From NCBI GenBank assembly GCA_948146395.1, contig OX411545.1, positions 20,405,526-20,469,525 of the forward strand: 64,000 nt of DNA, written 5' to 3'. The position numbers and the translations under genes were made by a program. This stretch comes from Fragum whitleyi (lineage: Eukaryota > Mollusca > Bivalvia > Cardiida > Cardiidae). A model generated the notes under the pieces. The model was not told where the DNA came from. It did no database searches and saw only the letters and a list, made by a program, of their open reading frames with translations. The first letter of the stretch is position 1. Each line of letters begins with the position of its first letter. This document shows, one piece after another, positions 22,861-34,119 of the stretch.

Positions 22861-23160
22861 AATTGATTTCATCATGTATGTCCGTCAGTCCATTGATCTT
22901 TTGCTTTTCGCTAGCTAAACGGAGAAGCAATTGACCTGCAAGAACGAAACTTTAGAAAAATGTTGCCAATGACCTAAAGATGTCTTATTGTTTCGTGTTC
23001 ATACATGTCAAGGTCATAAGTAAAAACCCTAACTGTTAACAGTTTCCACTCTTACTGAACAACTAATTGACCCATATCATAAAACATGACATAAATGTTG
23101 TCATTGACCCAAGCAAGTACCCGATTTTAGATTTACAAAGGTCGAAGTCACAAGTGAACT
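22861..23160 (+). repeat. Pearl-like repeat piece with TCAAGGTCA
   Basis: Contains GTCAAGGTCATAAGT and repeated 'AACTAATTGACC...TGTTGTCATTGACC' phrases, like 10301-10790. It lies just downstream of the acyltransferase stop. Confidence 0.4.
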
Positions 23161-23545
23161 TCGTAAAAAAAATTGTCTTCCAACACATGAAGAAAAAGAA
23201 TTCCCTGCGAAAATAACTTTTCATCAAAACAAAACGTTGAGGTCCACTTTACGATAATTCTAACTAAAAATGTAATTGATAACTCAAATGGAGCAGAAGT
23301 CATTTGAAAAATAACATTGAAACTGTTTTGAGTGTGTAAGTGTCCATTTGAGTCCATTAGTCGGCTGTATGGTCCATATCATTTTCTTCCTTTTTGTCAT
23401 TTTTCTTTCATCAGATTCATGCCTGTATAGCGATTCAGGGGTTTTGGCGAAATACATTGATTTATATACGCGCATCAAAAGACAATGCGTATTATGTGAT
23501 CACCTGTGGTGGGCGGGAGGCGTACGCTTCGTAAGTGGTTTGAAC

Positions 23546-25726
23546 TCATCGTCTCTTGAACGCATTACAACTTACCAGTACTTTCAGTACTTTGATTCCT
23601 ATACTAACCATAGGCATTTCTATCAATACAAAAAACACGAAGGAAAGGGCATATGTCATACACAAACACCCGAAAAAATTATTAATAAAAAAGAAGTCGG
23701 TGAACGTGAATGTAGACATGCGGTTATAATTGAAAATTATCAAAAAGATCGTGTGTATTAGGTAAGCCCCGTAAGTCAACCGACTTAACGGAACAAAAAC
23801 ATATAATGATAAGACCTTATTAATGACCCCACCATAACCAGAGATACATGAAATTACAACCCATGAAAGGCTTATTGAAAATACGGTTCTTGAAACAGAA
23901 ATATAAAGTAACGCGGATATATTTGATGGAGTTGTTCGGTGTTTATGATTATGATCGTATATGTACAAGCCATAAATAACGAGCAAGGCGGAAGCAGTGG
24001 AAATTGCCCAGCCTGTGAAAGTAATATATCTATTCAACTGGACTCTTAAATGGGACTGAATTAACATAAAACCAGTGATCATACCTACAATGTATGTAGA
24101 CCATCTGGTAAAAGGAAAATATTGTAAAACGACGGAAACGTTTTTTGCCAATAGATCATCTACATGTTTTGTAGGCAGTAAATCAATGCTCAAACCATAG
24201 TACAGAGCTAATCCGCCACGAACACAAATACACACAAAAACTAACAATAAGAAATAAATAATACCTTCAAACTTTATCTTGTTTAATAAAAAAATAATAA
24301 GAGGTGCTATGAACAGATAACATTGAAAGTCTAGGGCTAAATACCAAGTCCAAGGCATGCAAGCATTATTAACGTTGCCAAAATTTGGGTACAAGTTGTT
24401 GATGAACAGCAAATTAGACCACCAATGATAATAACAATTGGATTGCTTCAATAAACTAATTTGTTCGTGACCCGTTATATACCATCTGAAAGGACCGTGA
24501 ACCAAAAAGGGCATTAATGTGGTATAGAGAAATAAGATAAATGAATATAATGGCAGGATTCGCCATAACCTTTGAAGAATAAAATGTACGAGGTTAAGGC
24601 GTTCTGTCACTCTTATCTCAACTAAACTTTTTAGAGCAACGACCAATCCACTTATAAAGAGAAAAGAATCCACAACAAACGAACCATTAAGAATAGGCTG
24701 AAACGTCCATCGCCTCTCTAACGCAGATCTAGCGTCACTGCCATAACTCATACTCCGCTGGCTGATGAAGTAAGTGTGACCTAGTATAACCCAAATATCG
24801 CTAAGGACACGCATACCATTTAAACAAGCAACATGGTCCATATCAATATGCTGATGTAGAAGAATTTTAGTATTTTTGACAACAGAAAAAGTAGTAAGTA
24901 TAGGATACTTTGGACTGTCCCTGATAGCCATATTAAATAAAGGTTTGTTTTCATCCGTTTCGGTCTCATCAGACGTGTTCTCGTCCATTTCTAGAAGGTC
25001 TGTTGCCAGTCGATGGTGGTTTTCTCTGGAGTTATTCTGATAGATATCCAATATTGTTCCAATGACAACGATTATTAGTAGACCTATCAGGATTACAATA
25101 GCAATGATAGTCCCTAACGTCGTTGGAAATGGTTTCGTGACGTCATATACGCTAGTCACATTGACGTTATTCACGGTAGTTACCGAAAATGTCCAAGTTA
25201 GTAGATGTTTTGCGTCAGATTCGTTGCAAGAGTTTGGTAAACAAACACCGAGAATAAACCAAGATTCATTTTTGTTAATTACTTTTTTAACTACAAGAGC
25301 TGAGAAGTAAGTTCCATATAGAGTTTGACTTGTGAATGTATTGAGAAATTTTATTGAAACGCATTCAATATAGTCTCCCGTCCACTTGGATCGATAAGCT
25401 TTAAAAATACGACCGTCATCTTTAAATTCGGCATCAAGAAATACGAGGGCGCTTCTTTTTCCCATCAGAATCCCTTCGGTTATCCACTGAACATCAATTA
25501 AACATATTTGATTAACGCCAGACACTAATGTTAGATTTGATACTGTTTTGTTATCAAACATTAAAGATTTAAATAATCCCTGGATTTTACCACATTGGTC
25601 ACATTCTGTATTTGAATTCCGTCTTAATTCTAACACCTCGCTGTAATTCAAAAAAGTTTCTCCGCTACTCCTTGTCAAAAGAAACGCCATTACGACAGTC
25701 GTCAAACTCATTGTTGTCTTCTCCAT
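23546..25726 (-). CDS. nrf-6-like: Nose resistant to fluoxetine (NRF-6)-like acyltransferase-3 family protein
   Basis: A single intronless frame of 726 codons. I chose the ATG at 25726 because it sits in CACCATGG, an ideal Kozak context, and begins a signal-like peptide (hydrophobic to about residue 18). The frame stays open 35 codons further up, to an ATG at 25831. Residues about 38-180 form the NRF-type extracellular domain, with paired cysteines (CDQC at 42-45, C75, C122, CLPNSC at 162-167) and N-glycosylation sites. A membrane helix follows at about 204-226, then an acidic cytosolic loop. The acyltransferase-3 domain is about 298-705 with many helices: ACLNGMRVLSDIWVILGH (His317 is the expected catalytic-type residue), FLFISG, WYLALDFQ and PLSRLTYGAYLIH. 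C. elegans NRF-6 proteins act in lipid or drug uptake; the substrate here is unknown. Length fits the family. No frameshift was seen. Confidence 0.92.
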   Translation of the reverse strand: MEKTTMSLTTVVMAFLLTRSSGETFLNYSEVLELRRNSNTECDQCGKIQGLFKSLMFDNKTVSNLTLVSGVNQICLIDVQWITEGILMGKRSALVFLDAEFKDDGRIFKAYRSKWTGDYIECVSIKFLNTFTSQTLYGTYFSALVVKKVINKNESWFILGVCLPNSCNESDAKHLLTWTFSVTTVNNVNVTSVYDVTKPFPTTLGTIIAIVILIGLLIIVVIGTILDIYQNNSRENHHRLATDLLEMDENTSDETETDENKPLFNMAIRDSPKYPILTTFSVVKNTKILLHQHIDMDHVACLNGMRVLSDIWVILGHTYFISQRSMSYGSDARSALERRWTFQPILNGSFVVDSFLFISGLVVALKSLVEIRVTERLNLVHFILQRLWRILPLYSFILFLYTTLMPFLVHGPFRWYITGHEQISLLKQSNCYYHWWSNLLFINNLYPNFGNVNNACMPWTWYLALDFQCYLFIAPLIIFLLNKIKFEGIIYFLLLVFVCICVRGGLALYYGLSIDLLPTKHVDDLLAKNVSVVLQYFPFTRWSTYIVGMITGFMLIQSHLRVQLNRYITFTGWAISTASALLVIYGLYIYDHNHKHRTTPSNISALLYISVSRTVFSISLSWVVISCISGYGGVINKVLSLYVFVPLSRLTYGAYLIHTIFLIIFNYNRMSTFTFTDFFFINNFFGCLCMTYALSFVFFVLIEMPMVSIGIKVLKVLVSCNAFKRR

Positions 25727-25919
25727 GGTGGAGATTAAGGTAATGCTGTTAAACATCGCGACTTTTATTCGAACAAAGGAAATATAACCCTTTGCTATGA
25801 TAAAACTTTTTAAAGATAATCTAATGTACAATCACGATTCTTTTAAAGGGCAAAAAAGAAAAAGATAAAACTATTATCATTTTCATAATAATTGATTATA
25901 ACTTCGTATAAAACTTTTC

Positions 25920-26141
25920 TTAATGACCCACTCATCACTCTATTCAATCATTCCAAACACCCACTCATATCGCTAAAAACGCGATAAGAAATCGTTGAAA
26001 ATGGTTCGAAATATATCAATACGATCGACATTTCATTTAAATTCATCAAATAAATTGCACCATTTCGTTGGCTGGTGTGTTTTTTAAAGCGTCTGATTGA
26101 TACCTGAAAACACGCAAATTGGAAAGTACGTACATCTATTT
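25920..26141 (-). repeat. Family H fragment
   Basis: CACTCATCACTC, TTCCAAACACCCACTC and ATCGCTAAAAACGCG match the inverse of family H. It lies upstream of the acyltransferase gene, so it could overlap its promoter region; no core promoter was identified. Confidence 0.5.
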
Positions 26142-26370
26142 TTAACCCTTTCCTGTTTTACAAAATTTTGGACCTGTCCAAATTCAAAGGTTTTGCAGAC
26201 GAAAATTTAAAGTGGATTTAATTTGAAAAATAACCATTCAGTAGGGTAGAAAAAAGTGTGAGAAAAGAAGAAATTGCTTGTCAAAAGCAATTTCTTCTTT
26301 TTTCATAATGTTTTCTCAATCATAAAATCACAGGCACGTAAAAAGCAGGGATTAAACAGCAAAGGGTTAA
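26142..26370 (-). mobile_element. piggyBac-type MITE, 229 bp, copy 1
   Basis: TTAA-CCCTTTCCTGTTTT ... AAACAGCAAAGGG-TTAA. CCC next to a TTAA duplication is the piggyBac signature. Central hairpin AAGAAGAAATTGCTTG/CAAGCAATTTCTTCTT-like. Exactly the same length as the copies at 31654 and 46233, and opposite in orientation. Confidence 0.9.
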
Positions 26371-26530
26371 AGGGGTGTAATAAATATCGCTACTGGACGA
26401 AATTAACTATAATGAATTACCTCCCTTTAAATACATTCAAAACTCACTCCACACATTCATTCAATATCTTTCCAAAATCAATCAACTTGTCAATTACACG
26501 ATGTTCTTTTCTGAAACTTTAAGGTTTCAA
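26371..26530 (-). repeat. Family H tail fragment
   Basis: AATATCGCTACTGGACGAAATT, then CAAAACTCACTCCACAC and CAATTACACGATGTTC; resembles 16900-17050. Confidence 0.45.
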
Positions 26531-27257
26531 ATGACAATTGTTACACCTCCTTGCAGCCCAGACATCGAGCTGTACAGTGGAGGATATCTCATTTTTCATA
26601 TGACAATTGTTACACCTCCTTGCAGCTCAGACCTCGAACTGTACAGTGGAGGATATCTCATCTTTCATATGACAATTGTTACACCTCCTTGCAGCTCAGA
26701 CCTCGAACTGTACAGTAGAGGATATCTCATCGTTCATATGACAATTGTTACACCTCCTTTCAGTCCGGACCTCGAACTGTACAGTGGAGGATATCTCATC
26801 GTTCACATGACAATTGTTACACCTCCTTTCAGCCCGGACCTCGAACTGTACAGTGGAGGATATCTCATCGTTCACATGACAATTGTTACACCTCCTTTCA
26901 GCCCGGACCTCGAACTGTATAGTGGAGGATATATCATCGTTCACATGACAATTGTTACACCTCCTTTCAGCCCGGACCTCGAACTGTACAGTGGAGGATA
27001 TCTCATCGTTCATATGACAATTGTTACACCTCCTTTCAGCCCGGACCTCGAACTGTACAGTGGGGGATATCTCATTTTTCATATGACAATTGTTACACCT
27101 CCTTGCAGCTCAGACCTCGAACTGTACAGTGGAGGATATATCATCGTTCACATAACAATTGTTACACCTCCTTGCAGCACCCACCTCGAACTGTTCAGTG
27201 GGGGATATCTCATTTGTCATATGACAATTGTTTCACCTCCTTTAAGCCAGGACCTTG
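26531..27257. repeat. 69-bp minisatellite, about 10.5 copies
   Basis: Units start every 69 bp at 26531, 26600, 26669 and so on to 27221, each beginning ATGACAATTGTTACACCTCC. Since 69 is 23 codons, the frame stays open for 262 codons on the plus strand (MTIVTPPC...LELYSGGYL). It also stays open for 128 codons on the minus strand (ERRCNNCHV each unit). There are two unit types: TTGCAGCTCAGACC at both ends, TTTCAGCCCGGACC in the middle. No start context, splice sites or homology support either frame as a gene. Confidence 0.93.
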
Positions 27258-27354
27258 ACCTTGTGTCTATTTTTTGTTTCCTGAATTGAAAAAAAATGCT
27301 TGCCGGAAAAAAACATGACAGGAGCGGCTTTGATATCAATTGTTCAACAGAATC

Positions 27355-27519
27355 TTAAGGTAGTAGACTCGATATAGTTCCGCAACATTTTGGAACTCAT
27401 GATCTTTCACAATGTTTACCGATGTTTCTTAATGAAAATCATTTGGAAACCTCGATTAACACTGTTAAAGTACATTACTCCACAAACGTTGCGGATCTAT
27501 TACGGGTCTACTACCTTAA
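27355..27519. mobile_element. TTAA palindromic MITE (family E), intact
   Basis: 165 bp with TTAAGGTAGTAGAC and its inverse GTCTACTACCTTAA; same internal order as 8871-9038. Confidence 0.85.
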
Positions 27520-28005
27520 GCCTAGGTCTACTTCATGGTGTACAGCGAGATGTAAAAGCTCCCACGAAGATGGCAAAATATATAAATGTAGTTGAAGAAT
27601 TTTTTGAAAAAGAGAAGAAACATTTCTCATTTCTTTAACTCTTGAAGGGTTTTCGAGAACGAGTCAAAAGTCCGCGTAATTTCTGACTGTCCCTCTTAAG
27701 AGCGCGTGATCAAGTGTTACAGATATATACGGTCCGAAAAATGCTATAAGCCCTGATAGCTGAATTTAGATTTCTAGCAAATCGGTAATTTCAAAACATT
27801 TAAACCAGTCTTGCTCTAGCTTTTCCCACGATAACTAAGAAAAAGCATGCAGTGAAGGCTGAGATCTGACTGCACGTCTGTATGCAGACTGATATAAGTC
27901 TATACTGTTTGCCAAACCCTTCTCTGCAGCAGGAATATGTCGTGAATAGCATGGTAAATGTTAAAAGTAACAAGAAATATTATTCTTTATATCGTAACAA
28001 ACATA
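27520..28005. other. No gene recognised
   Basis: 27850-27905 holds a small hairpin of the 'AGACTGCAnGTCTGTGCAGaCTGATnTTAGTC' type (also at 32230, 36410, 47385, 56370 and 59095). Confidence 0.4.
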
Positions 28006-28252
28006 TGAGCCTGTGGGTAACATTTCCAACATTTTGAAATGGTCTGGGATGCAAACATTGAAAGGCATAGCCAGGCAAAAACTGCAAATATAAAGTTACC
28101 TGTTTGTCTACAGATGATTTGATAGCTTATTTATGTACTAAGCGCACAGTGAAGACTCTGGTCGGACTGTGCGGATGCACAGGCTGGTCAGAGTATGAGC
28201 TTTGCGCTTATTTGAATTTGTTGGAAATCTCACGCGCAGGCTCATATTGTAA
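28006..28252. mobile_element. MITE family D, copy 2
   Basis: Ends TGAGCCTGTGGGTAACATTTCC and, inverted, TGAGCCTGCGCGTGAGATTTCC. An inner hairpin around ACTCTGGTCGGACTGTGCGG/ATGCACAGGCTGGTCAGAGT. Confidence 0.7.
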
Positions 28253-28319
28253 TTGACAAGGTGAATGATTTTCGGGATGACTTTGGCATGAGATTGTATG
28301 AGTGCTATGAGTTGGTTTC

Positions 28320-28625
28320 GAGTGAAATTAAAGGGACGTAATCCAATATAACTAATTTTGTTCAGGATGAACAAAATTAGTGATATTTGATATTCCCTAT
28401 TCAATAAAATATGCATACACATTATGTAAATAGTTTTCTATGTCTCCAAGGACAAATCAGACGCTCATAATTTCAATTGTGTCAATGTAATCGCGATTTG
28501 TCTCTAGCTATATTAATTTGGAGTGTAGTTATTGCTCTTTTTAGTGATTTTGGAGCGTTTTGAATAATTTGAGACGGCGATTTAGAGTGGTTTTGATTGA
28601 GTTGAATGTCAATTTTAAGATGTAA
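28320..28625 (+). repeat. Family H copy
   Basis: Hairpin AACTAATTTTGTTC/AGGATGAACAAAATTAG, then GGAGCGTTTTGAATAATTTG and GCGATTTAGAGTGGTTTTGA, as at 15380-15640. Confidence 0.65.
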
Positions 28626-28844
28626 CTAACTGTGTCCTTTTTTATATTCAAAACGGTTCTTCATCCCGTGTTTATGAGATTCTGTGGAATAATCTTGTGC
28701 GCAAGATCAAACGCCACAGATCAGCCATGTCACATGATCACGCTGTCATAAAAAGTTACAAAGAACATCGAATCGGTAGCCTTCTACATATACGGCAAAT
28801 CAGTGAAAAGAGACCATATTGGAAATCTGTAAATTCAGAATTAA

Positions 28845-29395
28845 AACAAGAGGGCCATAGTTCCCCTTAATCGCTCACCTGAGTGACTGTCCAAATCTCG
28901 TTTGAAACAGGTTTTAAAAGGGATGATAAAATAATGTCAAAGCTGGGACAATACGGTTGATACTGTACAATTAGACAATCCTTTTGTCTAATTTTTAAAT
29001 TGATTGGGCTTATAATGTGGCCACTAGAATCCATACAAAGTTTTTTCTAGGGGAATGATCCTGTGACCTACTTTTTGACCCAAGATGACCCAATTTTTTG
29101 ATAATCTGGAATATTGTCAAGACAATCATTCTGACCAAATTTGAGGTTTATCAGACTTAAAATTTAGCCACTACAGTAAATTACATATGACCTCTACAGT
29201 GCATACAAAGTTTTTCTGAGATTTCAGCCCGTGACCCAGTTTTTGACCCGAATTAACCCAAATTCGAACTTGTAAGAGATTTTATCAAGAAAATTCATTC
29301 TAATCAAATTTCAGGTTAATCGGACAAGAAATGTGGCCTCCAGAGTACATACAAGGTAAATGTTGACGACACACGCCACACGACGGACATCCTCC
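28845..29395 (+). mobile_element. Helentron/pearl-like element (5' motif GCTCACCTGAG), 3' end lost
   Basis: Starts AACAAGAGGGCCATAG and carries the subterminal GCTCACCTGAG. The body has two related halves (GACCYACTTTTTGACCC..., CATACAAAGTTTTTC...). It ends in GACGACACACGCCACACGACGG without the terminal hairpin. Confidence 0.65.
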
Positions 29396-30036
29396 TAACC
29401 ACAAAAGAGTTCCAGTTGAGGTCAACCATTTGTGGCATTTAAATAACATTATACAGGAAGGTTGAGTGGTCATTTTGGATTCAGAAAAGCAGTTAAGTAC
29501 GAAGTCACTTTGAACAGTCAGCGTAGTCTGAATAAGTCGACAAAATATCCAGATGGTCCATTTTTGCCCGACGCGTCATAAATAAACGAGTGAAGATTTA
29601 AGATGGTACGTCATCCTATTTATAAGAGTCCTCGTTTAGATAATTCAGAACGCGCTATCTAACAGAACGGACAACTTTAGGTCCTTATGGCGCCCTAAAA
29701 AGTCAGGGCGAGTTTTGAGTCGGTAACATTCTACATAGGCTACATAAACATGAAGATTAAGATCGGCCTCTATACAAGTGTAAATCTAAAAAATCTAGGT
29801 TTTTACTTTCCCCACGAGTGTTATTCTTAGAATTAATGAATCACTTAATCTGAAATAGTTTTATATGTCACTTTTACTTACAAGTCGAATGTTAAGAAAT
29901 TTTACGCAAAACTTATACTAGTATACTATTGGCTTAAGGTTAGGCACATTTTTACAAGTTGTACATAATTTTTGAAAATTTCGTTAGACTCGACTGTAGG
30001 AGAAGGTATTCGAAAGTCACACGTGTAAGAGATATA
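29396..30036. other. No gene recognised
   Basis: No domain-bearing ORF and no repeat match within the window that I could see. Confidence 0.4.
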
Positions 30037-30618
30037 ACTAGAAAGCCATAAAAGGCTTGAGTCGCTCCACAGGTTTGAAATTCTTGTAATAGCAAATCAA
30101 AGTTTCGATTAGATTTTTAGATATACTGATGTTGAAAATGGGTTTCAGTTTCCACTATATAACATATAGAGAAATGACCTCTGTCCGTAAAAGGCATATT
30201 TTCCATCCAATCACAATAATTTTCGGTTGCATGAAAATGGGTCACCCAAGGATCTTACCAATTAAGTTTGATTGATATCCACCAGTTACATATTGAGGAT
30301 AAAGGGTCACCTAAGGATCATTCATGTAAAATTTAATTGGTATCCATCAATTTGAATCTGAGAAAACTCCATTTTTACCATATTTTGGAAATTATCCACG
30401 CCCATTAAATCCACGTTTTTCTTGGATCAAAATTTCTTGAACAACTTTGAAAGAGGGTCTCCCAAGGATAATTCCTGTGAAGTTTGGTTGAAATTCATCC
30501 TGTAGTTTTTGAGGAGAAGATTTTTACAGAAAAAGTTTACGACCGGACGCTCTGACGGACGCGCCACGGACACAACGCCATGACAATATCCTCAGTGGCC
30601 TTCGGCCAGTGGAGCTAA
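30037..30618 (+). mobile_element. Helentron/pearl-like element, 'CGCTCCACAGG...GTGGAGCTAA' family
   Basis: The 5' end ACTAGAAAGCC has a small hairpin (AAGCC...GGCTT) and CGCTCCACAGG. The body has GATATCCAYCARTTACAT modules. Then a GACGGACGCGCCACGGAC tract, hairpin TGGCC-TTC-GGCCA, GTGGAG and a CTAA end. Same ends at 49401-49790 and 50547-51750. Confidence 0.75.
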
Positions 30619-30639
30619 AAATTATGAATTTGATGATCA

Positions 30640-30690
30640 AGAGGTGATCGACCTTCCTAGCCACTAGGCCACGGACTCCACATTCGTTCC
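30640..30690 (-). mobile_element. tRNA-like SINE head fragment
   Basis: Minus strand GTCCGTGGCCTAGTGGCTAGG resembles a tRNA A-box region and the fragment at 17385-17545. Only a short piece is recognisable. Confidence 0.35.
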
Positions 30691-30901
30691 ACATCTGTAC
30701 CAAGTTCCTTTTTACACAGTCACGAACTTAGGAGTACCATAGTATCAATATCTATATAGATAGGGATACTATAGAACTTATTACTCGAATTATAGGCCGA
30801 TATCGAACCCCCTTTATAGAAAACCTGAATCCCCCGCTATACGGACCATTCCAGTGTAGTTTATTCCAGATTTACCAATGGTTTGAGGGAGTATTATATT
30901 T

Positions 30902-31137
30902 GAGCCTGTGTGACATTTCCAACAATTTGAAGCATGCATGAAGTTCAAACATCGAACAGACCAGACAGTTCCACAGTACAACAGAAAGATTGGCTTGTTG
31001 TCTGAACACACATCATGACCTAATCTATCTATAAAGTACAAAGGGAAGACTCTGGTCAGACTGTGCAGATGCACTGCTGGCCAGAGTCTTTTCTTGGCAC
31101 TTATTTCAAATTGTTGGAAATGTCACGCATATGCTCA
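30902..31137. mobile_element. MITE family D, copy 3
   Basis: TGAGCCTGTGTGACATTTCC and inverted TGAGCATATGCGTGACATTT ends, with CAACAATTTGAA on both sides. Immediately followed by a family E element at 31138. Confidence 0.75.
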
Positions 31138-31297
31138 TTAAGGCAGTGGATCCGTAATAGTTCCGCAACATTACGAAACTCACGATCTCTCATAATGTTG
31201 GTCGAGGTTTACTACGGAAATCATTCGGAAACCTCGATTAGCACTGTTAAAGTTCATTACTTCCAAAGATTTCGGAACTATTACTGGTCCACTTCAA
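31138..31297. mobile_element. TTAA palindromic MITE (family E), decayed right end
   Basis: Begins TTAAGGCAGTGGATCCGTAA; the palindrome continues to TGGTCCACTTC, where the right TTAA is lost. Confidence 0.75.
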
Positions 31298-31653
31298 GAA
31301 CTTGTTCAAGACTTATGATGACTAGCGCACGGCAGATTATCGTTGATCGGTAAAGATCCCCGGCACAAGTCAGCGTTTAACGCAAGCGCGGGTAAACGTA
31401 CATATAAGCGAGTTCTTTTTTTATTTACGAAATCGCGCTAAATTAGATATCAAGGACGCACAAAAAAGCACGTTTTAAACAATTTTACGTTAAAAAGGGA
31501 ACAAATGTAACCTCATCTTCATTTGGACCGAAGATATGCTGCAAATACCGTATATATATAGACTTAAACATAATAATCAAAACTCGTCAATTCTTACCGA
31601 CTACTCGATTAGTAAAATTAGTACTCATTACTATCCCTAGAATGGAGCCTTTC
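31298..31653. other. No feature recognised
   Basis: AT-rich, nothing supported. Confidence 0.4.
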
Positions 31654-31882
31654 TTAACCCTTTGCTGTTTAATCCCTGCTTTTTACGTGCCTGTCATTTT
31701 ATGATTGAGAAAACATTGTGAAAAAAGAAGAAATTGCTTCTGACAAGCAATTTCTTCTTCTTCCACACTATTTTCTACCCTACTGAATGGTTATTTTTCA
31801 AATTAAATGCACTTTGAATTTTCGTCTGCAAAACCTTTGAATTTGGACAGGTCCAAAATTTTGTAAAACAGGAAAGGGTTAA
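31654..31882 (+). mobile_element. piggyBac-type MITE, 229 bp, copy 2
   Basis: TTAACCCTTTGCTGTTTAAT ... AAACAGGAAAGGGTTAA, hairpin AAGAAATTGCTTCTGACAAG then CAATTTCTTCTT. Very similar to 46233-46461. Confidence 0.9.
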
Positions 31883-32038
31883 GACACTACAACCATCCAG
31901 TGAAAAATTTGAAGTAAATCGGATATTTGTGGTCTTTATCGTGTACACGAGCATTGATTACGAACGGACAGACAGATGGACGGAAAGGCGGGAAATACGC
32001 CATCGCTATTTTGACATTCGGCCAGTGGAGCTAAAAAC
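31883..32038 (+). mobile_element. 3' end of a Helentron/pearl-like element
   Basis: CGAACGGACAGACAGATGGACGG, then ATACGCCATCGC, then TTCGGCCAGTGGAGCTAA. Its upstream part is replaced by, or separated from, the body by the MITE at 31654. Confidence 0.55.
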
Positions 32039-32594
32039 TAACTTGTTTTACAAGTTTCAACCATAATTATCTAGTATTATATAGGTATAGACCACACTAC
32101 AATATATTATGTGCTTTTGATGTGTAACGTCTGCGCAATTAAACCATTATCCGGCTGAATTTAAATTTTGTTTCAAACATGTTGCAAATCTTCGAGATAC
32201 TTCAACCACTTGAGCTCAAGTTTTGTCATAATTATTCAGTAGAAAGCAGACAGTGTAGGCTAAGATTAGACTGGAAATCTGTGTATGCTGATCGTACTCA
32301 GAGACTCGGATAGTTTTAAAAGGAAAAGTTTTGACATTCATCACCCTTTTGCCTGTCAGGTTAATACATTTATTTCTATTACTGCGGGAAATCACTTGAC
32401 AGAATTTCTTCGATATTTTTCAATGATTCTGTCAATACTTGACTGATTAGAAAAAATGTCGGAAGCAGGGAATGCAGAAAAACACCCGAAATTTAATGGA
32501 TATGGTAGATTTTTAAAATTAATATACTCAAGGAAAAAGAATTGCAACATATTAATTATGAAGATATAAAACTTTATCAATTCAGTCAACTTTG
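32039..32594. other. No gene recognised
   Basis: A short hairpin unit at 32230-32290 (AGACAGTGTAGGCTAAGAT...). Otherwise nothing supported. Confidence 0.4.
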
Positions 32595-32965
32595 ACCATC
32601 ATTGAACATGTGTTAGACATTACTTTGGTCGCCCAATACGCGAACTATTGCCTCTGATTCAGAATCCGGCATTGTTGTGACAGGCGCTGCATGATTAATG
32701 GCGTCATTGATTTAAAACGTCCGATCTAGGGTAAGGCAAGAAAACTGAATGCCGTTTTTGCCGAAGCTTATGGATGTGCAAAATAATTGACTGTAAATCT
32801 ATTTTTATTGTTATTCTTGGATTAGAGACAATGAACAGATTGAAATCTCCCCAAGCATATTCGGTGTAGCCATAGTTTAACATGTAAGAATATTTGTTGA
32901 AAAAAAAAAAATGTTATTTTTATAACGCTTACTTTTTTTTATCGAAATGGCTAGAATTGGAATAA
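32595..32965 (+). repeat. Family C, uninterrupted copy
   Basis: Matches 2640-2880 joined to 3395-3545 without the extra block, which shows the family's original layout. Confidence 0.6.
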
Positions 32966-34119
32966 AAGCTTGTTACCCGTTTCATTAAATTTCATAAGAT
33001 TCAATGAAAATATTTTCTTGTGTCTTTAATATTCCAAGTTTATAAAGTACTACTTTGTTGAGAACCATTTAATAGAAAATCGAATGTTGCAATACAGTAC
33101 TTTGTTCTTTGGGTATAGTCTAATATTGACGACCAAATAGTTTTTTACTTGGTCATCAATGACTTCTTTATCACCAGATCTGCCAAATCCAGCAAATTTT
33201 ACATTACAATATTTTTCACCTTTTCCGATTCAAACCGAATCGAAATTGGTCATATATTGAGAGCATTCGGAACATCGCTCGGACTTTTCCGTGAACTGAA
33301 AAGTATCTCGGACGTAAGTGTAGTAATTTTGGGTCATCTTTTAAGTTATTCGGCTCCTGGTGGTTCTTTGGTTAATACGCTCGAAGAAAAGCAAATTCCT
33401 TTATTGCTTTCCGATCGTCTGCGGAGATCGTTTTTGGCATGTTATAATTTGAAAGCAAAACGCAGTAAAACACTGCGTTTTGTTTTCATATTATTATTAT
33501 ATGCCAAATTTTAACCTAACGTTGATTCCGTTTTTCGCAACGTCATCCAAAGTTATGTTTGTGACGTCATATAAATCCACGTGCGAAATGACGCGTTTTC
33601 ATGGCTACGCCCTTATTATTCCCGAGGTCTTTTCCGTAGAATTGCCGAGGGTTCCCGAGTGATATTGAGAGAACTATTCACTATTTTCGGAAATTGTCGT
33701 CTCACGTGATTCTCCGCCGTGTTAATGGTTTCTCTGGTTTTGGGTTCAGTAGTAAAGATCCGTTTTATTACTCATTTATCTTTTCAAAACTTTAGAAATA
33801 GGAACAGGCTTTTGAAACGACAAGAGTATCTACTTTCAAATTTTAATTGAAAAATAATACTTGTAATTTATAAGCTACAGAAATAACTTTGGCGATGACA
33901 CAATTTTCCTTACTTATATTTGAAGGGCTAAGTGAAACACTGTTATAACATGGTTATAAATGCCATTGTGAAAGTCCCAACCTACAATTTTGTTAAGAAA
34001 ATCTGTGTGCATGAACACCACCAATTGATGCTTATGCTATGCAGTTTAGTGCTGGATAAGCAAAAACATGAATGAACAAAATATGTTTGTGAAACACAAA
34101 TGCCCCGAAATATCAACTT
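32966..34119. repeat. Repeat-derived, no gene
   Basis: 33280-33345 matches the inverse of 15930-16000. A hairpin at 33455-33487 (AAAACGCAGTAAAACACTGCG then TTTTG). TGACGTCA at 33562. A 121-codon frame at 33149-33514 overlaps these repeats and has no domain. Confidence 0.45.

Noticed and set aside
23348..23761. 137-codon plus-strand frame
   Set aside because: Antisense to the C-terminal end of the acyltransferase gene; no domain.
26501..27289. 262-codon plus-strand frame and 128-codon minus-strand frame with repeated CXXCH
   Set aside because: Both are by-products of a 69-bp minisatellite whose length is a multiple of three. No homology, start context or splice sites support a gene.
33149..33514. 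121-codon frame
   Set aside because: Overlaps sequence repeated (inverted) at 15930-16020 and a hairpin; no domain.
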